From positions 135,547,089 to 135,611,088 of the forward strand of contig NC_030808.1 in assembly GCF_001704415.2 (NCBI RefSeq): a DNA stretch of 64,000 nt, given 5' to 3'. Origin of the DNA: Capra hircus (lineage: Eukaryota; Chordata; Mammalia; Artiodactyla; Bovidae). Below are positions 1-11,200 of this stretch, one piece after another (within the stretch, counting starts at the first letter, position 1; every line of letters starts with the position of its first letter). The notes below the pieces were generated by a model. The model worked only from the letters and a program-made list of their open reading frames with translations, ran no database searches and was not told the DNA's origin. The translations under genes and the position numbers were made by a program.

Positions 1-118
1 GGTAGGTTGTGTGGCCACTCTGGGGAGGCATTTGGCAATGTTGGATAAAAGCTGATGGATAAAAGCAGAGCCCATGCTGCTCCTAGTACCAACCTGGAGC
101 CCAGTAGGAAACCCTTTC

Positions 119-239
119 TTTTTTGGGGGGTGTGCTGTGGCTGCTTGTGGGATCTTAGTTCCCTGACCAGGGATTGAACGGGAGCTCTCAGCGGGGACAG
201 TGAAAAGTCATAACCACTGGGCCACCAGGGAATTCCCAG
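119..239 (-). repeat. tRNA-derived SINE, CHR-like, antisense
   Basis: The segment ends in the reverse complement of the SINE head GGGAATTCCCTGGTGGCCC, with the B-box-like region (tccctgaccagggattgaac) before it. This head is typical of the Glu-tRNA-derived SINEs of whales, hippos and ruminants. A T-rich stretch at 117-126 is the reversed tail. A related copy is at about 16095-16276. Confidence 0.6.
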
Positions 240-699
240 AAACCTTTTCTCTAGTGGGACAGGGAGGAAATACTTTAGGCTTTGTGGTCTTTGTTGCAAA
301 TCCACAACTCTGCCTGGGAGTGTGAAAGCAGCCAGTTAGTATACAATTAGCACATGAACAGGTGTGACTATGTTCCAGTAAGACTTTCCTTACAAAATAG
401 ATGCTTGGCTGGATTTGACCTGCCTGTAGTTTGCCCACCTCAGACCTAGAAAGAATCTTTCCATACATGAAGTTTATGCCCCCTTGTTTGTGACAGGGAA
501 CCGAAGCAACCTCTTCGGTTTGACAGTGAAGCAACCTCTGTCCATCGACAAAAAAATTCATAACCTATGATGTAAATACAATGAAATGCTACATGCATCA
601 ACAAGGACAAATCTCAAAATCAAAATGGAGAGTTAAGAAAGCAAGTTGCTTAAGGAAACAGTATATAACAGTTAATTTCTTGTGTCAATTGGGCTAGGC

Positions 700-2460
700 C
701 ATTTCATGCAAAGATGGGCACAATAAAGTACAGAAACAGCAAGGACCTAACAGAAGCAGAAGAGATTAAGAAGCAGTGGCCAGAATACACAGAAGAATTG
801 TTCAAAGGTCTTAATGACCTGGATAACCATTGTGTAGGCAGCAGCAGCAGCAGCAGTCACACACCTAGAACTAGACATCCTGGAATGTGAAGCTAAGTGG
901 GTCTCAGGAAGCATTACTATGAACAAAGCTAGTGGAAGTGATGGAATTCCAGCTGAGCTATTTCAAATCCTAAAAGATGTTGTTAAAAATGCCGCACTCA
1001 ATATGTCAACAAATTTGGAAAACTCAGCAGTGGTCACAGGACTGGAAAATGTCAGCTTTCATTCCAATTCCAAAGAAGGGCAATGGCAAAGAATGTTCAA
1101 ACTACTGTACAATTGCGTTCATTTCACAAGCTATTGAGGTAATGCTCAAAATCCTTCAACCTAGGCTTCAGCAGTATGGGAACTGAGAAATTTTAAATGT
1201 ACAAGCTGGGTTTAGAAAAGGCAGAGGAACCAGAGAACAAATTGCCAACATCCATTGGATCATAGAAAAAGCAAGGGAATTCCAGAAAAACATCTACTTC
1301 TGCTTCATTGACTACACTAAAACCTTTGATTTTGTGGATCATAACAAACTGTGGAAAATTCATAAAGAGATAGGAATATCAGACCACCTTACCTGCTTCC
1401 TGATAAACCTGTATGCAGGTTAAGAAGCAACAGTTTTAAGTGGACATGGAAAAATGGACTGTTTCAAAATTGGGAAAGGAGTACATGAAGACTGTATATT
1501 ATCACCTTGCTTATTTAATTTCTATGCAGAGTTGAGCTGTGAAATGCTGGGCTGGATGAAGCACAAACTGGAATCAAGATTGATGGGAGAAATATCAACA
1601 ACCTCACATATGCAGATGATACCACCCTAATGGCAGAAAGTTAAGAGGAACTAAAGAACCTCTTGATAAAGGTGAAAGAGGAGAGTGGAAAAGCTGGCTT
1701 AAAACTCAACCTTCAAAAAACTAATATCATGGCATCCAGATTCATCAATTCATGGCAAATAGATGGGGGAAAAATGGAAACAGTGGCAGATTTTATTTTC
1801 TTGGGCTTGAAAATCACTGCAGATGGTGACTGCAGCCACAAAATGGCTGATTCATGTCAATGTATGGCAAAAACCACTGTAATGTTGTAAAGTAATTAGC
1901 CTCCAATTAAAATAAATAAGTTAATTAAAAAAATGCTTGCTCTTTGGAAGAAAAGCTATGACAAATCTAGATTGCATATTAAAAAAACAGAGACATCACT
2001 TTGCTGATAAAGGAGCATATAGTCAAAGCCGTAGTTTTTCCAGTAGTCATGTATGGATGTGAAATTTGGACCATAAAAAAGGCTGAGCACTAAAGAATTG
2101 ATGCTTTCAAACTGTAGTGCTGGAGAAGACTCTTGAGAGAGTCCCTTGGATAGTGAGAAGATCAAACCAGTCTGTCTTAAAGGAAATCAACCCTGAATAT
2201 TCTTTGGAAGGACTGATGCGGAAGTTGAAGCTCCAATACTTGGCCACCTGATGGGACTCATGGAAAGGACCCTGATGGTGGGAAAGACTGAGGGCAGGAG
2301 GAGAAGGGAGAGACAGAGAATGAGATGGTTGGATGGCATTACCGAATCAACAGACATGAGTTTTGCAAACTCCAGGAGATAGTGGAAGACAGGGAAGCCT
2401 GGTGTGCTGCAGTCCGTGGGGTCACAAAGAGTTGGACATAGCAACCCAACAACAACAACA
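700..2460 (+). mobile_element. BovB (RTE) LINE, 5'-truncated, degenerate
   Basis: This is a 5'-truncated BovB copy in plus orientation. Frames at 919-1186 and 1663-1890 contain broken pieces of the reverse transcriptase (NKASGSDGIPAELFQILKD near 919; FxxFIDYxKxFDxVDH-like text near 1300; YADDT-like text near 1610). Frameshifts and stops interrupt it throughout, so it is dead. The 3' end has the family terminus (GGGTCACAAAGAGTTGGACA) followed by an AAC-repeat tail at 2449-2461. A (CAG)n run at about 838-857 and an L1 3' stub at about 1843-1930 are insertions relative to the other BovB copies here. Confidence 0.85.
1843..1930 (+). mobile_element. Short L1-like 3' tail inserted in BovB
   Basis: The BovB text ...CTGCAGCCACAAAATG is interrupted at about 1845 by about 85 bp of unrelated AT-rich sequence ending in an A-rich run, and resumes at AAATGCTTGCTCTTTGGAAG. 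The short repeat of AAAATG at both edges fits a target-site duplication. The inserted text (gctgattcatgtcaatgtat...) is also found, diverged, at about 22722-22800. It resembles the 3' terminus of a ruminant L1. The family assignment is from memory of the text and is less certain than the insertion itself. Confidence 0.5.
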
Positions 2461-2474
2461 AATGGTGCCAAGAT

Positions 2475-2670
2475 GGCTCAGATGGTAAAGAATATGCTTG
2501 CAATGCAGGGGACCCAAGTTCAATCTCTGGATTGGGAAGATCCCCTGAAGATGGGAATGGCTTCCCACTCCAGTATTCTTTTGTCTGGAGAATTCTATGG
2601 ACAGAGAAGCCTGGCAGGCTATAGTCCATGGGGTCGCAAAGATTTGGACATGATTGAGCGACTAACTAAC
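2475..2670 (+). mobile_element. Bov-tA SINE
   Basis: This is a Glu-tRNA-derived head (GGCTCAGATGGTAAAGAAT; the B-box region ends in GTTCAATCTCTGG) joined to the BovB-derived 3' body ending in GGGGTCGCAAAGATTTGGACATGATTGAGCGAC. It is flanked by a 13-bp direct repeat with one mismatch, at 2462-2474 and 2671-2683, which I read as its target-site duplication. The head lacks its first few bases. It landed exactly at the end of the BovB copy tail. Confidence 0.85.
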
Positions 2671-2888
2671 ATGGTGCCCAGATATTTGCTCCAACATTAC
2701 TCCAGATGAGATTAACATTTTAATTGGTTACTTAAGTAAAGTGGATTGCCTGCCACAATGTGAGAGGACCTCATTCAATTAGTTGAAGCCCAGAATAGAA
2801 CAAAGACTGAGAGGAAGAAGGGATTCTACCAGCAGATGGCCTCTGGACTTGAACTGGAACAAAAGCTCTTTCCTAGGTGTCTAACCTG

Positions 2889-3172
2889 GAGAAGGCAATG
2901 GCACCCCACTCCAGTACTCTTGCCTGGAAAATCCCATGGACGGAGGAGTCTGGTGGACTGCAGTCCATGGGGTCGCAAAGAGTTGGACACAACTGAGCGA
3001 CTTAACTTTCACTTTTCACTTTTCATGCATTGGAGAAGGAAATGGCAACCCACTCCAGTGTTCTTGCCTGGAGAATCCCAGGGATGGAGGAGCCTGGTGG
3101 GCTGCCATCTATGGGGACGCACAGAGTCAGACATGACTGAAGCAACTTAGCAGCAGCAGCAGCAGCAGCAGC
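2889..3172 (+). mobile_element. Bov-A2 SINE (BovA dimer)
   Basis: Two tandem BovA monomers (2889-3005 and 3030-3150) are joined by a CT/A-rich linker. Each has the GGAGAAGG...GGCAACCCACTCCAGT body and ends GGGGTCGCA.AGAGT.GGACA. The 3' tail is (CAG)8 at 3151-3174. A perfect 14-bp direct repeat (AGGTGTCTAACCTG) at 2875-2888 and 3173-3186 is the target-site duplication. The perfect repeat indicates a fairly recent insertion. Confidence 0.9.
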
Positions 3173-3186
3173 AGGTGTCTAACCTG

Positions 3187-4552
3187 TTGACATCTTGATT
3201 TTGGACTTTAGCCTCATTATAGTGTGAGCCAATTCCTTAAAATGTTTCCTTGAAACATCCTATTGATTCTGTTTCTCTGAAGAACCCTAATGCACAATGT
3301 AATACAATTGAATATAAAGTCTAAAATCATGCAAAACAATCCTACAAATGATATATATATACACACATAGTAAAATTGATAAAAGCTTGGTGGGAATGAT
3401 AAATGCCAAATGTAGAGGAGTGGTGGTCTCTGGAGAGGAGAATGAAATCAGGACAAAGCACAAAGGAGTTTCAGCTGTATCTGAAACCTCTGATTGTGGT
3501 TTTTTTAAAAAAAAAGTCTGTAGCAAATAACATTAAGGTGGACAATTTCGGATGCTGGGTATCCGTTTTATATATTTGACATATTTTAGAAATTAAGAAG
3601 GATGAGACAACACCACACAACAAGGGAAAGAAAGTCAGTGCAGTGGCTGGCATGCCCATGCTCCTAAAATGCAGAGCAAGAGTGGCTGGGACGGCTGGGC
3701 AGAGAAGGCAGATCAGGGGTGGTGGGAGATGACCAGGTACAGGGCAGTGGGGACCTCTAGAGCTCCAGAAGAGGCCTCTGGGCAGCAAGGATGAAAATGA
3801 GGCAGACTTGGCATGGGAGAGTGGGGCAGAGCAGTGTGGTCTGTATGGGTGAGGCTGCGGTAGGTGGCTGCAGAGGCATGGCTCAGCCACGTGGATATGG
3901 TCACAGTTGCATGGGCTCTCCGAGGGGCATTTTGTGTTTACCTGGAAGAGGCTCTGCAGAAATATTAATAGTTATCCTCTACTTCGCTTTGACAAGAGTT
4001 GTTTCCTGAGAGCTTGCCAACATCAGAGGAATTTGTGTTGCTCTGAAATACACTGGGGACTTGTTGAGGCTTAAACTGAATTGCAAGTTCTTCTTCCCTA
4101 ATACAGTGTGGCTGCTGGAGCAGACATTGTCAGCGCTCGGCCACATCCCCTTGGATTGTTTTTTCCACCATTTTCTGCGCCTATGGGTTCCTGTGCTTTC
4201 GCTTCCCATAGTCTGCACTTGGGACTCTTTTTGGAGCAGGGCCCTAGGCCAGCAGAGCCCACTGTTCAGTTCCCTGGGCTAGTCCTTTGGGAATGACTGA
4301 CAAGCATGGGGTGCGGAAGCCCAGCTCCCTCACTTGGGATTAGGACAACTTTGAGTGCAAATTCCCCTCCTGAGTTCCCTGAAGCTGAGATGATTTGCTT
4401 GCTTGTTTCTCCCTCACAGGTTTTCCAGGAACACCTCTATAATATGCCACCTGCTAAAGAGTCCTAGACTTGGGCTTTGCCTCTAGGGCATCCATCTAAG
4501 ACAAGCGTTCTTCTCATCCCAGAAACTCTCTGACGTCAGGATACCTCAAGCT
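3187..4552. other. Non-coding intronic stretch
   Basis: Apart from a short (AT)n(AC)n run near 3350-3368 I see no gene or clear recent repeat here. Reading frames on both strands at 3287-4296 lack codon structure, start context or recognisable homology. Confidence 0.4.
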
Positions 4553-5165
4553 GTCTAGTGGGCTGTTGGGCACATAGGCTGTAGAATCATACTACCCAAG
4601 TTGAAAGACTTGTCTCTATCACCTATTAGCTGTGTGACCTTGCAAAAGTTACTTAACTGTTCTGTGCTTCAGTTTGCTCATCTTTATTTTATTTTTTAAG
4701 TTTTATTTTTTCATTGAAGTATAGTTGATTTATGAAGTGTTGTTTCATCTGGACAGCACAGTCTTTCAGTTATATATATGTTTATATTCTTTTACATATA
4801 GTCTTTTATATATATTCTCTTACACATATATTGTCTTTCAGATTCTTTTCCCTTATAGTTTCTTACAAAATACTGAGTAGAATTCCTTGTGCTATATCAT
4901 AGGTTCTAGTTTGTTATTTATTTTATATATAGTACTATGTATATGTTAATCACAAATTACTAATTTATCCCTCCCCACCCTATCCCCTTTGGTAACCATA
5001 AGTTTGTTTTCTAAGTCTGTGAGTTGCCTTATCTTTAAAAAGGGGATTATAAAATTGTGGGCCACATAGAGTTGTTGTCAGGTCAAATGGCTCAAGAGAT
5101 GCAAGAACCTCAGAACAAATTCTGGCATATGGTAAGTGCCCAATAAATGTTAGCTTTGTTACCCT
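4553..5165 (+). repeat. MIR SINE split by an L1 3' fragment
   Basis: MIR core text (TTAGCTGTGTGACCTTGCAA ... CAGTTTGCTCATCTTTA) runs to about 4686. It resumes at about 5030 (TTATCTTTAAAAAGGGGATTAT ... CAATAAATGTTAGC). Between them is antisense L1 3' sequence. The repeated CATCTTTA/TATCTTTA at the two edges fits the target-site duplication of that L1 insertion. Confidence 0.7.
4687..5029 (-). mobile_element. L1 3' end fragment, antisense
   Basis: The plus strand reads TTCATTGAAGTATAGTTGAT followed by TATATATATG..ATTCTTTTACATA and a region ending CCCTCCCCACCC. This is the reverse complement of a mammalian L1 3' region commonly found in artiodactyls. It lies inside a MIR element. Confidence 0.65.
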
Positions 5166-8100
5166 CCACTAGAACTTAAGGGCAATCAAGAATTAATATG
5201 CTTTACCCCTGAACCTGGGTCTGAACACCCAGGCTAATGTAATGAAGGAGACAAACCCTTCTCTGTTACATGGACATAAAACCTCAATTTATTACAATGC
5301 CGTAGGATGGGCAGGTCAGTAGATTGGCAGCGTGGATGTGGCTAATAGTCTATTGAAAGAACAATAGAAGAATCCTCACCCTTCCTTTGCCTGAGATCCC
5401 ACCTCACCTTCTAACCTCGGGGCTGGTTGAGAAGCAGGAAGGTGGGTTTGGACTCCGTGTCCAGGAATGGGATTTGATAGAGAGACAATTAGAGAAGGGC
5501 ACCAGCAAAAAAGAGAGGACAGAACTCAAAGTATTAGATTTGGAATAGGAAATCAAGGTTCCAGTCCTGGCTCTGACCTTTACCAGGCATGTATTTCTCA
5601 TCTCTGAGCCTCAGTTTCCTCACGGGTAACGGGAGGTAATCGCACCGGATCTGACTCCACAGAGAGGCTGTGAGGATCTAGGGAGTCAGCAGAGAACTGC
5701 TGTGCACTGATTCCTACAGATGGCGCCAAAGCAAGTGTTAGGAGAGCAGCGCCATTGCACAGCCCAGATTATCTTTGGAAATCCCTTTGGAGGGCACTAT
5801 TTGGGGAAACGACAACCAACACATCCAGGACAGCCGGGGTTTTTCTCCAGATAAGATAGCTGATTTAGAAGGAGATCTATGCTATCTGGAAAGTTCCTCT
5901 CTTGAAACACCACATCCTGCTCAGCAAGGTGGAACCCTCTCAGCAGGAGGAGCAGTGGGAACTGAGCCTGTGGAAAAGGAAGCAAATTCATCTCGTGCTC
6001 AGTACAGGGTACATCCTCACGGAGGGAGACGAAGGCCAGCACCAGTTAAAAGGGGTTTGTCTCTCCCTGCGCTGATTAAGGTGCAGGACACGCGGGGCCT
6101 TAGGGCAGGAAGTGGAGCGCTGAGCTGTGCTGCCTCTCACACTGGAGGGCGAGGCGCTGCAGATTGCTTTGCCGATGCCTTGCAGGAAACCTCAACTCAC
6201 ATTTCATGATGCAGTTTTAGAATGCAAAGGGCTCTTGGAGATCACGCAAGATGAAGAACCAAGGCACAGAGAGGTGTGATGGCTGGTCCCTCCGCTCTTT
6301 AGTGACCATAGCAAGGACTCATGGGAGAAACATGGTCTTGATTGGAGAGACAGGACTTCAAACCCTGTCTTTGTCACCTGGGAATGTGTGATGCTCTAAA
6401 GGCCCCTGTTTGTAGAATGGGAATAAGGAAACTTTCTCCCCAGAGTAGCAAGAGGACTAAATAACCTGCATGTGTAACAGAATGTTGAATTGTCTGAGCC
6501 CAGACAGGGAAGCTGCTCACGCCTCTTTCGGTGCCGGGAGGTTCGCCTGCCCCAGCAGCAAAGGCAGACCCTGCGACAGGCGTGGCAGCCTGGGCTCCAC
6601 TGAGAGGGGTCTACCAGAGGGCACCTTTGGGGCTGGGGTTGCCATGGGGGGCACCAGCAGAGGAGAGGCCTCTTCCTGCAGCTAGTCCTGCAGAGGGGGA
6701 GGGGCGTCTCAGAAGAGCCAAGAAAAATGTCCTCAGGAGAAGAAACCTGGTTTGAACTCCAGCCACACCCAGACATTGTGAAGCCACCTTATAACAGTGT
6801 CTCTCAAGGAAGAACCTTTCTGCCTTCCTTTCCTCTCCTTCCTTCCTGCTTACACACTGACTGCATTAGAAACAGCAGTGGGGAGGGCAGGGCGGGGCCG
6901 GGGGTTGCCCACCTGGGAGGAGGGAACACATGGGTCCATGGGTTGAATAACATATTGACCAGCCATGTTGTTTACTGGATTGAGACAGTGTTTGGGGACT
7001 TAAAATTAGCATGGAATTTTTCATTACCTATAAGTGATCAGAAAAATCCTGAGACCATTCATGTTTTCAACAAGGGGCAGGAGACAGCATTTACCTCCCT
7101 GATTATATTGAAAGGGACCTTGGAAGAGGTCAAGCTGCTTTTGTAAGTGGACCTCATGAGGCCCTCCTGTTTAACACACAGTTGACACCCATCATGCACC
7201 CTGCACTATGCTTTGGCACACGGCAGGCTCTCAACAAGGTGTGGAGTCATTTATTCCCTCCTCATCCCTCTTGGCTCTCCAGGTCCTAGAGGCCAAGAAT
7301 TTTGACCCTTTAATATCTGAATTCCATAGTGGCTGGTACAGAGTAGACCCGTCAATGCCTGATGAATGAACAGAATAAAAATGAGTTCTGTGCCAGCTCC
7401 ACAGCAGCCACCATGACAAAGGTTACACTGTGGAGCCTGCTGCTGAGGAAGGGGGTGGGGCCAGCACACGCCATTATTGCCAAGATTCTGTACTTACATG
7501 TGACACTAATTACACCCGCAGGCTGAGGAGCTGCAGCCTAATCTCTGACACTGACAGGGCGTTTTCCCCACTCATATTATTCTCCTTCAGTTTCAAAAGA
7601 GTTGGGGCCATGATGGCAGGTGTAATTCTGTCTGTTCTTTTGTAGATGAGAAGATAAAGGTGGAGAGACTGGGGACCCAGGCAAAGTCTTTGGTGAGCTG
7701 AGAGCAGGTGGGACTCAGGACCCCTACTGCAAACTCAAGCTCTCACCTAAAACCCAAAGCCACAGAAAATGCAACTGAAAGAGAAAAGGAGGAGGTGGTT
7801 TCTCCCACCACAAATAGAAGCAGGAGAGAATAAGAACCGACTTGCTAGATAATAATATGCAAAGTCTCAGGGCAAAGTGCAATTTTATGGTTGATTTATA
7901 ATCCTCAGGAAATTGGGAGCTGTCATGAAAATCCTGACATGAATGGACTGACTGAGGGGCAGTATGAAGTGTGTGGCTGGCCTCTCTGGATCAGGGTGGC
8001 TCTAGCAATGAAGGGATGATTATAGGCATCCAGAACTTGGCACAAATCAGATTTTGCAGCTGGGTGACTAGGAGTTCAAGCCAGTTCCTAGAGGAGCCAG

Positions 8101-8270
8101 AAGGTGACGCCACTTGCCAAGATAATCTGGTCAAAGGCAGCAGCCTGAGAGCCCCGCCCGCCCTCCGCCCCCCGCCCCGCCTACAAAGGAGTCCCTGGCC
8201 GCTCTAATTTGGCCTGGAGTTTACTGTTGGATTTCTATTACATAGTGAGATGCTTTTCAGACACCAAGGG
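5166..8270. other. Non-coding intronic stretch with a MIR
   Basis: A MIR-like core is visible at about 5530-5700 (GAGCCTCAGTTTCCTCAC near 5606). GC-richer sequence around 6500-6720 and 8145-8185 gives chance open frames on both strands. The 144-codon frame at 5775-6209 and the 139-codon frame at 6727-7146 resemble no protein I recognise. I see no splice structure or gene. Confidence 0.4.
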
Positions 8271-8283
8271 TACATCTCTGATT

Positions 8284-11200
8284 CAGTTCAGTTCAGTCGC
8301 TCAGTTGTAACCCTATGACTCTTTGCAACCCTATGAACTACAGCACACCAGGATTCCCTGTCCATCACCAACTCCCAGAGCTCTCTCAAACTCTTGTCCA
8401 TCCAGTTGGTGATGCCATCAACCATCTCATTCTCTGTCGCCCCCTTCTCCTTTTGCCTTCAATCTTTCCCAGCATCGCCAAAGGATTGGAGTTTCAGCTT
8501 CAGCATCAGTCCTTCCAATGAATATTCAGGACTGATTTCTTTAGGATGGACTGATTGGATCTCCTTGCAGTCTAAGGGACTCTCAAGAGTCTTCTCCTAC
8601 ACCACAGTTTAAAAGCATCAAGTTTTTGGTGCTCAGCCTTCTTCACAGTCCAACTCTCACATCCATACATGACTACTGGAAAAACCATAGCTTTGACTAG
8701 ACTGACCTTTGTCAGCAAAGTAATGTCTCTGCTTTTTAATGTACTGTCTAGGTTGGTCATAGCTTTTCTTCCAAGAAGCAAGTGTCTTTTAATGTCATGG
8801 CTGCAGTCACCATCTGCAGTGGTTTTGGAGCCCAAGAAAATCAAGTCTGTAACAATTTCCACTGTTTCCCCATCTATTTGCCATGAAATGATGGGACCGG
8901 ATGCCATGATCTTCATTTTCTGAATGTTGAGTTTTAAGCCAACTTTTTCCACTCTCCTCTTTTACTTTCATCAAGCTCTTCAGTTCCTCTTCCCTTTCTG
9001 CCATAAGGGTGGTGTTATCTGCATATCTGAGGTTCTTGATATTTCTCCCAGCAATCTTGATTACAGCTTGTGCTTCATCCAGCCCGGCATTTTGAATGAT
9101 GTACTCTGCATATAAATTAAATAAGCAGGGTGACAATACGCAGCCTTGACGTACTCCTTTCCCGATTTGGAACCAGTCTGTTGTTCCATGTACAGTTCTA
9201 ACTGTTGCTTCCTGACCTGCATACAGATTTCTCAAGAGGCAGGTCAGGTGGTCTGGTATTCCCATCTCTTTCAGAATTTTCCAGTTTTTTGTGATCCACA
9301 CAGTCAAAGGCTTTGTTGTAGTCAATAAAACAGAAGAAGATGTTTTTCCGGAACTCTCTTGCTTTTCCGATGCCTCCACGGATGTTGGCAATTTGATCTC
9401 TGCTACCTCTGCCTTTTCTAAATCCAGCTTGAACATCTGGAAGTTCACGGTTCATGTACTGTCAAAGCCTGGCTTGGAGAATTTTGAGCATTACTTTCTA
9501 GCGTGCGAGATGAGTGCAATTGTGCGGTAGTTTGAGCATTCTTTGGCATTGCCTTTCTTTGGAATTGGAATGAAAACTAACCTTTTCCAGTCCTGTGGCC
9601 ACTGCTAAGTTTTCCAAATTTGCTGGCATATTGAATGCAGCACTTTCACAGCATCATCTTTTAGGATTTGAAGTAACTCAACTGGAATTCCATCATCTCC
9701 ACTAGCTTTGTTTGTAGTGATGCTTCCTAAGGCCCACTTGACTTCACATTCCAGGATGTCTAGCTCTAGGTGAGTGATCACACTATCATGATTATCTTGG
9801 TCTTGAAGATCTTTTTGTACAGTTTGTCTGTGTATTCTTGCCACCTCTTCTTATTATCTTCTGCTTCTGTTAGGTGCATACCATTCATATCCTTTATTGT
9901 GCCCATATTTCTTTTCACTTTCATGCATTGGAGAAGGAAATGGCAACCCACCCCAGTGTTCTTGCCTGGAGAATCCCAGGGACAGGGGAGCCTGCTGGGC
10001 TGCCATCGATGGGGTCACACAGAGTGGGACACGACTGAAGCGACTTAGCAGCAGTGCCCATATTTGCATGAAATGTTCCCTTGGTATCTATAATTTTCTT
10101 GAAGAGACCTCTAGTCTTTCCCATTCTAGTGTTTTCCTCTATTTCTTTGCATTGATCACTGAGGAAGGCTTTCTTATCTCTCCTTGTTATTCTTTGGAAC
10201 TCTGCATTCAAATGGGTATATCTTTCCTTTTCTCCTTTGCCTTTAGCTTCTCTTCTTTTCTCAGCTATTTGTAAGGCCTCCTCAGACAACCATTTTGCCT
10301 TTTTGCATTTCTTTTTCTTGGGGATGGTCTTGATCAGTGCCTCCTGTACAATGTCATGAATCTCCATCCATAGTTCTTCAGGCACTCTGTCTATCAGACA
10401 TAATCCCTTGAATCTATTTGTCACTTCCACTGTGTAATCATAAGGAATTTGATTTAGGTCATATCTCAATGGCCTAGTGGTTTTCCCTACTTTCTTCAAT
10501 TTAAGTCTGAATTTGGCAATAAGGAGTTCATGATCTGAGCCATAGTCAGCTCCTGGTCTTGTTTTTTTCTGACTGTATAAAACTTCTCCTTCTTTGGCTG
10601 CAAAGAATATAATCAATCTGATTTTGGTGTTGACCATCTTGTGATGTTCATGTGTAAAGAGAGTCTTTTCTTGTGTTGTTTGAAGAGGGTGTTTGCTATG
10701 ACCAGTGCATTCTTTAGGTAAAACTGTTAACCTTTGACCTGCTTCATTTTGTACTACAAGGAAAAATTTGCCTGTTACTCCAGGCATCTCTTGACCTACT
10801 TTTGCATTCCAGTCCCCTATAATGAAAAAGACATCTTTCTTGGGTGTTAGTTCTAGAGTAGAAGGATGTGAGCTCATCTTCTCCTGCAAGAACTCCAAAA
10901 TTACAACTCGCTGCTGAACAACCATCGACAGGAGAATGTTGGATCCCACCAAAAGAAAGATACCCCATGTCCAGTGGCAAAGGAGAAGCCCCAGCAGAAC
11001 AGTAGGAGGGGCAAAATCACGTTTAAAATCAAGTCCCATATCTGCCAGAGACACTCGGAGGGCTCAAACAAAGCCTTGTACACACCAGGAGACCCCACAG
11101 AGATTGAGCCAGACCTGCCTTTGAGTGCTTGAGTGTCTCCTGCAGAGGTATGGGTCAGAAGTGGCCTGCCGCAGGGGGCAGGGGCTCTGGGTGCAGCAGA

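Noticed and set aside
3151..3174. Short CAG repeat as a coding polyglutamine or CRISPR-like array
   Set aside because: It is the normal tail of a Bov-A2 SINE. No spacer-repeat architecture exists anywhere in the window.
5775..6209. 144-codon plus-strand frame
   Set aside because: It has no recognisable motif and overlaps an opposing frame. It is consistent with chance in GC-moderate intronic DNA.
8807..9448. 213-codon reverse-transcriptase frame
   Set aside because: It belongs to the BovB copy at 8284-12476. It is truncated and frameshifted, so it is annotated only as part of the element.
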